From contig NZ_FOXX01000004.1 in the NCBI RefSeq assembly GCF_900115845.1, positions 62,001 through 126,000 of the forward strand: a stretch of 64,000 bases of DNA, written 5' to 3'. Below are positions 43,439 to 52,689 of the stretch, one piece after another (the stretch's first letter is position 1; every line of letters starts with the position of its first letter). The position numbers were made by a program, and so were the translations under genes. Origin of the DNA: Priestia endophytica DSM 13796. Lineage in GTDB: Bacteria; Bacillota; Bacilli; Bacillales; Bacillaceae_H. The notes under the pieces were generated by a model, which had not been told where the DNA came from, did not search any database, and saw only the letters and a list, made by a program, of their open reading frames with translations.

Positions 43439-44158
43439 ATGGGACGTAAATGGAACAATATTAAAGAAAAGAAAGCATCAAAAGACGCGAAAACAAGCCG
43501 AGTTTATGCTAAATTTGGTCGCGAAATCTACGTGGCAGCGAAAAGTGGAGAGCCTGATCCAGAGGCAAACCAAACGCTGAAATTTGTGCTTGAGCGCGCT
43601 AAAACATATAACGTGCCAAAAGCGATTATTGATCGTGCAATCGAAAAAGCAAAAGGCGGCGGCGAAGAAAACTATGACCAACTTCGCTATGAAGGATTTG
43701 GTGTAAACGGATCAATGGTGATCGTTGATGCGTTAACAAACAACGTCAATCGTACCGCTTCTGACGTACGTGCAGCATTCGGAAAAAACGGCGGAAACAT
43801 GGGTGTGAGCGGTTCTGTTGCTTACATGTTTGACCCAACAGGCGTAATTGGTCTTGAAAGCAAAAATGAAGAAGAAGTGCTTGAAATTTTAATGGAAGCA
43901 GATGTTGACGCACGCGACATTCTAGAAGAAGACGAAGCAGTGATCATCTATACAGCACCAGATGAGTTTCAAGCTGCTCAAGAAGCACTTCGCACTGCAG
44001 GTGTTGAAGACTTTACAGTAGCAGAGCTTACAATGCTTCCTCAAACTGAAGTCACATTATCTGAAGAAGACCAAGCTTTATTTGAAAAAATGGTGGATGC
44101 ACTAGAAGATTTAGAAGACGTACAACAAGTGTATCACAATGTTGATCTAGGTGAATAA
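43439..44158 (+). CDS. YebC/PmpR family protein (YeeN/YeeI type)
   Basis: 239 aa from the ATG at 43439 ([18 protein letters not shown]). Three-domain YebC fold: [67 protein letters not shown], and an acidic last domain. Long thought to be DNA-binding regulators; members now also appear to help ribosomes at proline stretches. Bacillus has two copies, YrbC and YeeI; the shorter N-terminus here fits YeeI. Confidence 0.88.
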   Translation: MGRKWNNIKEKKASKDAKTSRVYAKFGREIYVAAKSGEPDPEANQTLKFVLERAKTYNVPKAIIDRAIEKAKGGGEENYDQLRYEGFGVNGSMVIVDALTNNVNRTASDVRAAFGKNGGNMGVSGSVAYMFDPTGVIGLESKNEEEVLEILMEADVDARDILEEDEAVIIYTAPDEFQAAQEALRTAGVEDFTVAELTMLPQTEVTLSEEDQALFEKMVDALEDLEDVQQVYHNVDLGE

Positions 44159-44181
44159 TCTAAGGTAAGTTACGGGACTAA

Positions 44182-44235
44182 GCCTCACTTCTTGTATGAG
44201 AGATGCACTTATACAAGAAGTGAGGCTTTTGTTTC
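44182..44235 (+). terminator. Terminator of the yebC-like gene
   Basis: AGCCTCACTTCTTGTAT / ATACAAGAAGTGAGGCT, a 17-bp stem with T residues after it. Confidence 0.85.
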
Positions 44236-44428
44236 GAGAAGATGGATAAAATCATACAAAAGTCCTCATTCCTTCCTGTTATCATAAATCATTCATCCTT
44301 GAATATATTGCGTTTAGAGTGATCATCTCGTCCTTTTGTAAAAGAGCTCATGTAGTAGATGTATTTGTGTGACTTGTGTAAGTGTTGTTCATTTACTTAA
44401 CAATATGCTACAAAGTAAGGAGAAGAAC

Positions 44429-44824
44429 ATGAAGAAACTCATTAGTATGAGGATGGCAAGTCATATCATCCTTACTATTAATACGATGGCTCTACTTATG
44501 CATGTGCTAATATTGCTAACTATTTTGTCATATGACTTTGTATGGGGAGGACGATTAAAGAGACAGGAAGACGCTATCATCTTCGAAATGGTATCCATTC
44601 TGATCCAAATCGTATTTATTTCAATTATTGCAGTGAAATCAGGGTATCTTTTGAAAGGAAAATTTAAAAGAACGTCAAACATCGGGATATGGGTTATATT
44701 TGGAGTGATGATTCTGAACTCCATAGGTAATGTAGTTTCACACTCTTTCTTAGAAACAGTAGTCATGACACCGGTTACGATTTTACTTGCTCTTTTAGTC
44801 TTCAGATTGGCAATTGAAAAGTAA
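44429..44824 (+). CDS. Four-helix membrane protein (131 aa)
   Basis: ATG at 44429, 8 bases after AAGGAGAAG; an in-frame ATG at 44369 lacks a ribosome-binding site. Helices at about 10-32, 46-64, 78-95 and 103-122 with a basic loop between helix 2 and 3 (GKFKRTSN). No family recognised. Confidence 0.65.
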   Translation: MKKLISMRMASHIILTINTMALLMHVLILLTILSYDFVWGGRLKRQEDAIIFEMVSILIQIVFISIIAVKSGYLLKGKFKRTSNIGIWVIFGVMILNSIGNVVSHSFLETVVMTPVTILLALLVFRLAIEK

Positions 44825-44891
44825 TCGTATATAAAGTCTGGAAAATCTAACGAAAAACCTATATCTTCTAGAAAAGCAAGAGGAGAACAAA

Positions 44892-45533
44892 ATGAGTGAT
44901 GTATATAAAAATTATCAAGCTTTAACATCAGACAAAGTAGAAGGCATCCATTATCAAGTTCGATATCAAAATCACCAATCGCTTCTTTGTCTTTCCGCTC
45001 CACATGGAGGTGGAATTGAAGCAGGCACAACGGAGTTGGTTGAAGCTATTTCGATGAGTCGACCTTCATGGTCTTGGTATGTGTTTGAAGGATTACAGTC
45101 TTCAGGGAATCGTGATTTACATATTACCTCAACCAACTTTGACGAACCTCGCCAACTTCGCCTGTTAGAAAACGTTCACTGGCATATTACGTTTCATGGC
45201 ATGCGTGGTACAAAGGCTGAAACGTATATTGGAGGACGGGATGTTGAGTTAAAGGAAGCGATTAGACGCAAGCTTACGGAAAAAGGATTTATCGTAAAAG
45301 ACGCAAGAAAAGGGGTTGCAGGGATGGAAGTCCGGAATATTACAAATGCAACCATACGGGGTATGGGCGTGCAGCTTGAACTGACCGCAGAGCAAAGAAA
45401 ACAATTTTTCCAGCATAATAATTGGGCAAAATCGAACCGTCGACATCCCTCGAACTGGACAAAGTCTTTACATCATTACAAAAATGCGCTGATTGAAGCG
45501 ATTGAGGAACATATGAAACGAAGACCTTCTTAG
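44892..45533 (+). CDS. Poly-gamma-glutamate hydrolase family protein
   Basis: 213 aa. The DUF867/PGA-hydrolase pattern: LSAPHGGGIEAGTTEL (zinc His and Glu), FEGLQSSGNRDLHITSTNFDEP, ITFHGMRG (zinc His) and QLELTAEQR. Family members include phage PghP and Bacillus YmaC, YjqB and YndL, zinc enzymes that cut gamma-polyglutamate. No signal peptide. A lone gene, perhaps of phage origin, without other phage genes nearby. Confidence 0.85.
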   Translation: MSDVYKNYQALTSDKVEGIHYQVRYQNHQSLLCLSAPHGGGIEAGTTELVEAISMSRPSWSWYVFEGLQSSGNRDLHITSTNFDEPRQLRLLENVHWHITFHGMRGTKAETYIGGRDVELKEAIRRKLTEKGFIVKDARKGVAGMEVRNITNATIRGMGVQLELTAEQRKQFFQHNNWAKSNRRHPSNWTKSLHHYKNALIEAIEEHMKRRPS

Positions 45534-45682
45534 GAAATAAGGAGGTTTTTTATATTTCTTTTAAATATATAATTGAATAAAACATTTTGCACCTGATCTG
45601 GCGTGAATCACCTATAGTTTTATGTTTTTGTTAGCTTTTTATAATTTTTTGTCGTTCTTTCTCTTTTTTTCGAAAAGGCCAC

Positions 45683-45712
45683 TTGACAAAAATCCCATAA
45701 AAGGGATAAAAT
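45683..45712 (+). promoter_or_regulatory. Sigma-A promoter of the T-box transcript
   Basis: TTGACA, 18 bases, TAAAAT, ending about 18 bases before the T-box leader. Confidence 0.75.
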
Positions 45713-45729
45713 GATAAAAATTAAAAACT

Positions 45730-46003
45730 GAGCGTTGATGAGAAGAGTACGTAGAAAACGAAAAACACAGAGAGCCCTAAATCGCTGAGAAAGGGTATTT
45801 TCATTTCTACCGAAGCAAGCCTCTGAGCTTCACATTGGAACCTTTCCGTGAGGAGATAGTGTGACAGGAGCTCCTGTTATTGAGCTAGGGTATATTTGTA
45901 CCTGATAAGGCTTTCTATGGCAACATAGAAGGCGAACTGGGGTGGCACCGCGAAAACATCTCGCCCCCAAGATTCTTCATCTTGGGGGTGGGATGTTTTT
46001 TGT
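45730..46003 (+). ncRNA. T-box leader with terminator/antiterminator
   Basis: The T-box sequence AACTGGGGTGGCACCGCG is at 45935-45952. Upstream are AGTA (45745 area) of the specifier loop and the AGAGAG/GCTGAGAAAGGG stem I elements. Downstream is a strong terminator (CCCCCAAGAT / ATCTTGGGGG inside a longer ACATC/GATGT stem, then TTTTTT). The best candidate for the specifier is GCA (Ala) in CGAAGCAAG at 45811-45819, but this rests on a hand fold. Uncharged tRNA would turn on the transporters downstream. Confidence 0.9.
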
Positions 46004-46030
46004 TGTGTAAATAGAGGGAGGGAGCTTAGG

Positions 46031-47272
46031 ATGAAAAAAGAATGGAACACGCTGAATCTTTTACTTGTCAATCTTGGCATTACAGGAGTAGGAAGCTGGG
46101 TTTACTTTATAGCCTTAAATCTGATTGTGCTTGAGCAAACGTACTCTGCCTTTGCCGTTACCGTGCTGTATCTTTTAAAAGCAAGTGCCGCTCTTTTGGC
46201 GAATATTTGGGCTGGAAGCCTTGTGGACCGTGTTCGCACAAAGCAGCTTATGGTTTTTCTTCAACTTATTCAAGCAGGGCTAATGGTGCTTCTTCCTTTA
46301 CTCGATCCCATCCTTATGCTTTATGTTTTCGTATTTTTCATTAATATCGCAAGCGCTATATATCATCCTACGGTGCTGTCCTATACAACAAAGCTTGTCG
46401 CTCGAGAGCATCGCAAAACCTTTAATTCGTATAAAAGCTTGCTTGACTCCGGAGCGTTTATCACAGGGCCTGCGCTTGCTGGTTTATTTATGATGAAAGA
46501 GGAGGGAGACCTCGCTATTTATTTGAACGGAGCGGCTCTTTTACTGGCAGCTTTGCTCACCTTATTATTACCAGACGTAGAAGAAGAGAGAGAAAAACAA
46601 GATTCTTTATCATTCGCGATGTTTAAAAAAGATGTAGCTCTTGTTGGCCGATTTTCAGCTACATTCCCGTATGTCGCGTTTATTTCACTTCTTTTTCATC
46701 TGATGACGGTTCTGATGACAGCTACAGATTCACTAGAAGCAGCTTTTGCTACAACGGTTATTGGGCTAACAGAAGGAGAATATGGAGTGATTGTAAGTGG
46801 GGCAGGTGGGGGGATTTTAGTTGGGTCTTTTGTTAACGCGTGGCTTATTCATCACCTTTCTCTCTTACGATTAATGAGTATAGGAGCCGTCATCACTTCG
46901 CTTGGCTATTTGCTTTTTGCCTTTTCAAACATGTTTGCTTCCGCTTTTGTTGGATGTTTTACCCTTTCTTTCGCCCTTGCGTTTTTGAATGCTGGATTTT
47001 TAACCTTTTATCAAAACAGCGTTCCCGTTCATTTGATTGGACGAATGAGCAGTATGCTTACCTTCATTGAATCACTGCTTGTTCTTTTCTTTACCGTTTG
47101 TTTCGGATGGTTAGCCGAAATGTTCTCCATTCGGTTGCTGGTGGTTATTGGAGCTTGTAGCATGACGCTGCTCGCTATCGTTTTTGGAGGTGTGAATTTT
47201 CAAGCGGTTCGTGCTCAATTCTACTTAAATAGGGAACGTAAAGAAAAAAATTCCGCTTCAAAACCGCTCTAA
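46031..47272 (+). CDS. MFS transporter under T-box control
   Basis: 413 aa with 11-12 helices; start after AGGGAGG. Major facilitator pattern between helices 2 and 3: IWAGSLVDRVRTKQLM. A charged central loop (PDVEEEREKQDS) splits the two six-helix halves. The family resembles macrolide- and peptide-type exporters (MefA/YitZ-like). Placed directly after a T-box, it should be switched on by lack of one amino acid, so an importer of that amino acid or a related compound is likely. Confidence 0.85.
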   Translation: MKKEWNTLNLLLVNLGITGVGSWVYFIALNLIVLEQTYSAFAVTVLYLLKASAALLANIWAGSLVDRVRTKQLMVFLQLIQAGLMVLLPLLDPILMLYVFVFFINIASAIYHPTVLSYTTKLVAREHRKTFNSYKSLLDSGAFITGPALAGLFMMKEEGDLAIYLNGAALLLAALLTLLLPDVEEEREKQDSLSFAMFKKDVALVGRFSATFPYVAFISLLFHLMTVLMTATDSLEAAFATTVIGLTEGEYGVIVSGAGGGILVGSFVNAWLIHHLSLLRLMSIGAVITSLGYLLFAFSNMFASAFVGCFTLSFALAFLNAGFLTFYQNSVPVHLIGRMSSMLTFIESLLVLFFTVCFGWLAEMFSIRLLVVIGACSMTLLAIVFGGVNFQAVRAQFYLNRERKEKNSASKPL

Positions 47273-47336
47273 TCCCCTTAATTCTGATACTATAGAAAGG
47301 AACTGTTTTTTAAAACCGAACGATTGGAGTTTTTTT

Positions 47337-48305
47337 ATGCTAGACCGTCTAAATTATTATATTGGAAAGTGGATGCCATTGATCACACCGCTCAGCGTTG
47401 CTTTGGGAGTGTTAGCTTACACAAACTTACACTCACTCTCTTTTCTAGTGCCGTGGCTGTTCGCTTTCATGACGTTTGTGGGGAGTTTAAAATCAAACTT
47501 TAAATCTCTCCAAAATACAGTATTACATCCGTTTCCACTTCTTTTAACGCTCGTTGTTCTTCATGTTATTACCCCGCTTTGGGCATTTGCCATTGGTCAT
47601 TTATTTTTTCCAAATGACCCGTTTACAGTCACAGGAATGACGCTCGCTCTCGTTGTTCCAACAGGAATCACAAGCATGATTTGGGTGTCCATGTATAAAG
47701 GAAATATTCCGCTGACGCTGTCGATTATTTTAATTGATACCCTGCTTTCTCCTTTTATTGTTCCGTTCAGCATGTCTATGTTAGCAGGGGAAACGGTTGA
47801 GATGCAACCGCTCGAAATGATGAAAGGGTTATTTTTTATGGTGGTGCTTCCATCTCTTCTAGCGATGCTTGTGAACCAATTCAGTGCTCGGGCGCGCATT
47901 GAGAAAATGAGTCGGACGCTGTCTCCGTTTTCCAAGCTTACGCTACCTGCTGTTATTATGATTAATAGCTCTGCGATTGCGCCTTATTTGCGCCATATTG
48001 ATGCAAAGCTTTTGGGGATTTTAGGGACGATTTTATTTATCGTTTTGGCGGGGTATCTTTTTTCTTGGGGATTAGCCGCTTTGTTCAAGCAAACGCGCGA
48101 AAATGTAGTGGCCATTATCTATACAGGAGGCATGCGTAACATTAGTGCTGGTACGGTCATTGCGGTTAGCTTTTTTCCAGCGCAAGTGGCTGTTCCCGTG
48201 GTGTTTTGTATGTTGTTTCAACAAGTGCTCGCCGCTTTCCATGGCTATCTTTTGACAGCCTTTTACAACCGACGCACACTCTTTGCTAAAAATGTGAATC
48301 ACTAA
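47337..48305 (+). CDS. Bile acid:sodium symporter family (BASS/YocS-like) transporter
   Basis: 322 aa, ten helices. BASS-type stretches: LALVVPTGITSMIWVSMYKGNIPLTLSIILIDTLLSPFIV and GMRNISAGTVIAVSFFPAQVAVPVVFCMLFQQ, the latter with the crossing Gly/Asn motif. Members take up bile acids, pyruvate, pantoate or other organic acids with sodium. Follows the MFS gene by 64 bases with no terminator between, so it is probably also controlled by the T-box. Confidence 0.85.
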   Translation: MLDRLNYYIGKWMPLITPLSVALGVLAYTNLHSLSFLVPWLFAFMTFVGSLKSNFKSLQNTVLHPFPLLLTLVVLHVITPLWAFAIGHLFFPNDPFTVTGMTLALVVPTGITSMIWVSMYKGNIPLTLSIILIDTLLSPFIVPFSMSMLAGETVEMQPLEMMKGLFFMVVLPSLLAMLVNQFSARARIEKMSRTLSPFSKLTLPAVIMINSSAIAPYLRHIDAKLLGILGTILFIVLAGYLFSWGLAALFKQTRENVVAIIYTGGMRNISAGTVIAVSFFPAQVAVPVVFCMLFQQVLAAFHGYLLTAFYNRRTLFAKNVNH

Positions 48306-48309
48306 TGCT

Positions 48310-48348
48310 AAAAAGAGGCCTTGTTTAAGAAAAAGGGCCCCTTTTTAG
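48310..48348. terminator. Terminator after the T-box operon
   Basis: AAAAAGAGGCC / GGCCCCTTTTT stem-loop between convergent genes. Confidence 0.6.
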
Positions 48349-48359
48349 TTCTCTTCTCT

Positions 48360-49040
48360 CTACTTCATATCTTGATCTTCCCTGTTCATTTCAACGCTTT
48401 CTACTTTATCGTCCTTTGTTACTTCCAAACGAACCACTTTATCTTTTAAATCTTGATTGCTGTCATCATCATGTTCAAAATCAGCCGTTTTTTCATATGT
48501 TTTTTCACCGCTTTTTACTTTAACGGTAAGACTTTTGTCATCTTCTTTCACAAATGTCCCGATGACGTTATATTCCCCGTCCTGATCTTTATCGTACACT
48601 CCGTTGTCGTCTGCTTTCGCTTGTGGCATAAGCTCTAAACTTTCGGCTTCCTCATTTTTGGCATTTACTTCTACCTTCACAAGTTTCCCTTTCACTTCTG
48701 TGTTGTCTGGTTCATCCGTTTTAAAAGAAGAGGCTTTCTTTACAGTCACTTTTTCCTTATCAATCATCATCACAAGCTCGTTGTCTTTTTCACTTTCTAA
48801 CGTTCCGACAAGATCGAAATCATCTTCCATGCCATCATCTTGTTTGTTGTCATCACGAGCGTACTGTTTTAAATCATTTGACGTATCGGATTCATTTGTA
48901 GCAGCGTTGTTATTTGTTTCAGAAGTTGAATTGGTATCGCTTCCATTTTGAGCTGTATTTTCTTCACTGGTGCCACATCCTGCAAGCGTACCAATCGTTA
49001 ACATCCCAATAAGAGGGAAGGTAAGAAACGTTTTTTTCAT
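48360..49040 (-). CDS. Acidic lipoprotein with two repeated domains
   Basis: 226 aa. Signal peptide with lipobox TLAGC, then an Asn/Ser/Thr-rich linker (23-65) and two related units. Unit one is DLVGTLESEKDNELVMMIDKEKVTVKK ending KGKLVKVEV; unit two is NVIGTFVKEDDKSLTVKVKSGEKTYEK ending KDKVVRLEV. Each looks like a small beta barrel. Outer-face lipoprotein, function unknown. Very acidic, rich in Asp. Confidence 0.7.
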   Translation of the reverse strand: MKKTFLTFPLIGMLTIGTLAGCGTSEENTAQNGSDTNSTSETNNNAATNESDTSNDLKQYARDDNKQDDGMEDDFDLVGTLESEKDNELVMMIDKEKVTVKKASSFKTDEPDNTEVKGKLVKVEVNAKNEEAESLELMPQAKADDNGVYDKDQDGEYNVIGTFVKEDDKSLTVKVKSGEKTYEKTADFEHDDDSNQDLKDKVVRLEVTKDDKVESVEMNREDQDMK

Positions 49041-49102
49041 TTTCCATACTCTCCTTTATCTGTTTTTCATCTTTATAGCCGTTTTCTTTCCTTTTTAAAC
49101 AA

Positions 49103-49134
49103 AAAAAGAGAGAAGAAATCTTCTTCTCTCTTAG
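49103..49134 (-). terminator. Terminator of spoIIP
   Basis: AAAGAGAGAAGA, AATC loop, TCTTCTCTCTTT, running into the stop codon. Confidence 0.8.
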
Positions 49135-50291
49135 TTCGCCGAAGCATCTACTTTTTCCGTTTGAAAATAATAGTCACTAAGTACGTCTGTTAACGCAGAC
49201 ACGGTATTTGCTAGTTCATCCATATTGTTGTCAACGCCGCCAACTTCAATTAAAATTGCTCGAGGGGAAATGTCTTGATTGTAGACGCCGTTTCCGCTTG
49301 CGCCTGTTTTCCCGATAACCCCTCGACTTAGCCCTGGATATTTCTTTTCAAGGGCATGGTGAAGATCTTGGGCAAATTTGACGTTTTGTTCATAGTTTGG
49401 CTGTTCTTTTCCAATTACAAATGCGACTTTTGCGTAGCCTTTTTCCTTAATTTTAATGGTGGTATGATCGCCTCTTAGTGAATCACGATGAAGGTCAATA
49501 AAATAGGAGAGATCATCACTTTGACTTTTCGCCGCTTCTACGACTTCGCGCGAAGCTCGGTAGGCTTGAACCGTTCCCCATCCTTTTGTATTCAACTTTT
49601 GGGTCATATTTGTTGTATCCACAATCGAGCCGATGTTATTTTTCTCTAAACTGTTGCCAAGCATTTTCCCAACAAGCGTAATGTTTGTTTGATTGTCTAC
49701 CGCTTTATCAGCATCAGGATCATCGGTTAACCCAAGGATCGGAAGGTAAGATTCCCAGCTGTGCGTATGATAAATATACACCTTTTTCTCTTTAATTCCC
49801 TCGTTCGGCGGTTGCTGCGGCTCTTCTGGCTGCTCTGGTTCTTCCGCTCCTGAATCGTTATTTTGATCTTTTTCTAAAATGGTATCAAGCGATGGAGAAG
49901 ATTCCACAGGCGTATTCGTATAGTTTGTCCCTTGTCCAGGTGTGATAATTTCAGAATGATAGGAAAAGAAACCAGGTAAACTATCGCCAAGAAGGGTAAT
50001 CGCGCTGTTTAATTTAATATTTGTTGTCGCCTGCAATCCAAGAGAAGAAAGAGACAAAGGCTCACGCTTCTCAGAAGCAAACGCAGGCGTTTCGGTTTCA
50101 AGCATGGTTAAAAAAATGCTGTCTGAACTATTATTTAACGTATGGCTAATATAAGAAGGAAATCTGAGCTGAAGTTTAAAAGTAGTTGTCGTAAGGGCCG
50201 TGACGAAAAACGTAAACACAATGACAATTGCAATGAGCGCTGATAGAGGAAGAAAGGCAATCTTTCCATGCTCGTATTTCCATTTTTTCAT
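49131..50291 (-). CDS. spoIIP: Stage II sporulation protein P
   Basis: 386 aa (B. subtilis SpoIIP 401). One N-terminal membrane helix (about 12-34), a linker rich in Glu/Pro/Gln (about 140-170), and the amidase/endopeptidase domain with zinc site motifs YIYHTHSWESYLP, IDLHRDS and LIEVGGVDNNMDEL. Cuts peptidoglycan with SpoIID and SpoIIM during engulfment of the forespore. Usually next to gpr; here it stands alone, so a second SpoIIP-like copy elsewhere cannot be excluded. Confidence 0.88.
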   Translation of the reverse strand: MKKWKYEHGKIAFLPLSALIAIVIVFTFFVTALTTTTFKLQLRFPSYISHTLNNSSDSIFLTMLETETPAFASEKREPLSLSSLGLQATTNIKLNSAITLLGDSLPGFFSYHSEIITPGQGTNYTNTPVESSPSLDTILEKDQNNDSGAEEPEQPEEPQQPPNEGIKEKKVYIYHTHSWESYLPILGLTDDPDADKAVDNQTNITLVGKMLGNSLEKNNIGSIVDTTNMTQKLNTKGWGTVQAYRASREVVEAAKSQSDDLSYFIDLHRDSLRGDHTTIKIKEKGYAKVAFVIGKEQPNYEQNVKFAQDLHHALEKKYPGLSRGVIGKTGASGNGVYNQDISPRAILIEVGGVDNNMDELANTVSALTDVLSDYYFQTEKVDASAN

Positions 50292-50509
50292 AGTTTAATC
50301 CCTCATTTAAAATTGAAGTATAATAGTATCTATGCAAAAAAATAGTAGGTTATGATAGAATATACGAATTTTACTAGAGTTAAGGAAAAATCCTTAGTTT
50401 ACCATAACTAAATTCACGTAAACTATACTATATAGATGGGAACATTATACATATTCTATTTAGGGAATGGACATGCTAATGAAAGCTCATAAAAGGGAGG
50501 AAAATACCT

Positions 50510-52051
50510 ATGTTTCATGAGGGAAAAATACCTGAGTTTTCAACATCGTACTGGCGAGAATCAACAGATGTTCCTTCGTTTTCACCGCTAAAGGAAAACA
50601 TTGATGTAGACGTAGCAGTGATTGGAGGGGGAATTGCTGGGGTAACAACGGCTTATCTGCTTACGCTTGAAGGCAAAAGTGTTGCGCTTTTAGAAGCAGA
50701 CAAGCTTTTTGATGGCACAACAAGTCATACCACAGCGAAAATGACCACTCAGCATGGATTGATTTATGACAAGATGATTGGATATGTAGGCGAAGCAGAA
50801 GCGGCTCTTTATTATGAAGGAAATAATGAAGCGCTCAAGTTTTTACAACATACGATTACATCACAGAATATCTCATGTGATTATACCGTTGAGGATGCTT
50901 ACGTATATGCGACAACAGATACATATGTCAAAAAGGTCGAAAAAGAATATGAGGCCTATAAAAAGCTTGGAATTGAAGGAGAGCATCTCACTTCAATTCC
51001 GCTTGATCTAGGTGAAAAAGCGGCGGTGATGATTCCAGATCAAGGGCAGTTTCACCCCTTAAAGTATCTCGTTCACCTTGTGAAAGAGATGACAGCGAAA
51101 GGAGCTCAAATTTTTGAAACCACCCAAGCTGTTGATATTAAAGAAGGAAAAACGCAAACTGTTGTCACAAAAGAAGGGCATAGTGTGAATTGTAAAGATG
51201 TGGCCTGCTGTACTCATTTTCCCTTCTATGATGGAAAAGGCTTTTACTTTTCACGTATGTATGCGTCACGCTCTTACGTTCTTGGGATTACAAGTGAGAA
51301 ACCATATCCAGGAGGAATGTACTTAAGTGCTGAGCCTTCATCTGATTCCCTTCGTTATACAACGGTGGATGGTCAGAAACTGCTCCTTGTCGGAGGGCAA
51401 GAGCATACAACAGGACGAAGTGAGAAAACACTTAAGCATTATGAAGCGATCTATTCATTTGCTCATAACTCCGTTGGCGTAAAAGAATGCTTGTACAGAT
51501 GGTCGGCTCAAGATTTGATCTCACTTGATGAAACACCTTATATTGGACGCATTTCAGAAAATTCTCCGCATGTTTACGTTGCTACAGGATTCCGCAAATG
51601 GGGCATGACACATGGAACGCTTTCAGGTATGATGATTCGCGATGCCATTCTAGAGAAAGAAAAGCGTTATGCTTCCTTCTTCACACCATCTCGGTTCCGC
51701 CCAAATCCGAGTGTGAAAAATTTGGTCACACAAAACATGGAGGTTGCAGCAGAGCTTACAAAAGGAAAGCTTGATTTCACAAGAGGAAATGCCTATAATT
51801 TGAAAAAAGATGAAGGGGCCGTTGTGAGTGTGAACGGAAAACGAGCGGGAGCTTACCAGGACAGAGAAGGCTGTCTTCATCTCGTTGACACAACGTGTAC
51901 GCACATGGGCTGTGAAGTGGAATGGAACAGCGGTGAGCGAACATGGGACTGTCCTTGTCATGGTTCACGTTTTTCATATGATGGCGAAGTTGTCGAAGGA
52001 CCCGCTCAAAAGCCGCTCGCTTCATTAGAGGATGAGGATAGCGAGAAATAA
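50510..52051 (+). CDS. yhfW: FAD oxidoreductase with C-terminal Rieske domain, YhfW type
   Basis: 513 aa. DAO-type FAD domain (DVAVIGGGIAGVTTAYLLTLEGKSVALLEA near the start, TSHTTAKMTTQHG) and a C-terminal Rieske [2Fe-2S] domain with CTHMGCEVEWN and CPCHGSRF (two Cys, two His). This fusion is the layout of B. subtilis YhfW. Substrate unknown. Start follows GGGAGG. A terminator lies directly after the stop codon. Confidence 0.9.
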   Translation: MFHEGKIPEFSTSYWRESTDVPSFSPLKENIDVDVAVIGGGIAGVTTAYLLTLEGKSVALLEADKLFDGTTSHTTAKMTTQHGLIYDKMIGYVGEAEAALYYEGNNEALKFLQHTITSQNISCDYTVEDAYVYATTDTYVKKVEKEYEAYKKLGIEGEHLTSIPLDLGEKAAVMIPDQGQFHPLKYLVHLVKEMTAKGAQIFETTQAVDIKEGKTQTVVTKEGHSVNCKDVACCTHFPFYDGKGFYFSRMYASRSYVLGITSEKPYPGGMYLSAEPSSDSLRYTTVDGQKLLLVGGQEHTTGRSEKTLKHYEAIYSFAHNSVGVKECLYRWSAQDLISLDETPYIGRISENSPHVYVATGFRKWGMTHGTLSGMMIRDAILEKEKRYASFFTPSRFRPNPSVKNLVTQNMEVAAELTKGKLDFTRGNAYNLKKDEGAVVSVNGKRAGAYQDREGCLHLVDTTCTHMGCEVEWNSGERTWDCPCHGSRFSYDGEVVEGPAQKPLASLEDEDSEK

Positions 52052-52087
52052 AAAAAGCTTCTCTAACTACGTTAGGGAGGCTTTTTT
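52052..52087 (+). terminator. Terminator of yhfW
   Basis: AAAAAAAGCTTCTCTAAC / GTTAGGGAGGCTTTTTTT stem-loop. Confidence 0.8.
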
Positions 52088-52152
52088 TGTAGTGTGCAAA
52101 AGTAATACATTTCAAACAAAAAGTAAAATATATGAAAAAAGATGAAGGGGTC

Positions 52153-52365
52153 TTGCATAATAAGCTTCATGTGTTACGAGCAGAGCGGAAATGGACGCAA
52201 AAAGAAGTGGCTGAAAAGATGCAAGTTAGTCGACAACCCATTGTATCTATTGAAGCAAATAAGTATAATCCATCCTTAATTCTTTCTTTTAAATTAGCTC
52301 AGCTTTTTGGCGTCAGGATTGAGGGGATTTTTCAATATTCAGAAGGGATGACAGACGATGAATAA
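52153..52365 (+). CDS. XRE-family transcriptional regulator, second module
   Basis: 70 aa from a TTG at 52153, preceded by AAGGGG. This start lines up residue for residue with the regulator at 16307 (also TTG); an in-frame ATG at 52132 has no ribosome-binding site. Helix-turn-helix WTQKEVAEKMQVSRQPIVSIEANKYNPSL. The usual Gln-Thr of the recognition helix is Gln-Pro here. Overlaps the next gene by 8 bases. Confidence 0.75.
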   Translation: MHNKLHVLRAERKWTQKEVAEKMQVSRQPIVSIEANKYNPSLILSFKLAQLFGVRIEGIFQYSEGMTDDE

Positions 52366-52657
52366 TATTTTCGATCTATTAATGCTAGAACTTCCTTTGC
52401 TTCTTCTTGTAGTGAGTTTCATTCCTGGTTTGTATCTATTTGTATTTGCAAAACAGCAAGGAGATGAGCGCGGCAATTTTATTATGTATCGCTCGTATGG
52501 TTATACATATGAATTTATCATGACAGGGGTTTTGCTCTTATTTATGATTCAAAAACTTTTTTCTCTTTCCTTTGATCAGTTTAAAGATGGCCTTTTCGTT
52601 ATTTTAGCAAATCTTTGGTTAGGAAGTTCGGTATTTATCCTCAGTCGCAGACATTAA
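52358..52657 (+). CDS. Three-helix membrane protein paired with XRE regulator
   Basis: 99 aa. Helices at about 7-27, 50-68 and 76-94. The regulator-plus-membrane-protein layout with overlapping genes repeats that at 16307-16965, though the membrane proteins themselves look unrelated. Function unknown. Confidence 0.65.
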   Translation: MNNIFDLLMLELPLLLLVVSFIPGLYLFVFAKQQGDERGNFIMYRSYGYTYEFIMTGVLLLFMIQKLFSLSFDQFKDGLFVILANLWLGSSVFILSRRH

Positions 52658-52689
52658 TCAAAGCCGTTAGCATCTGCTAGCGGCTTTGA
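52658..52689. terminator. Bidirectional terminator
   Basis: AAAGCCGTTAGC, ATCT loop, GCTAGCGGCTTT; overlaps the 3' end of the GDSL gene. Confidence 0.85.

Noticed and set aside
44461-45030. 189-aa minus-strand frame across 44461-45030
   Set aside because: Antisense of the membrane protein and the start of the PGA hydrolase gene; no start signal or family pattern.
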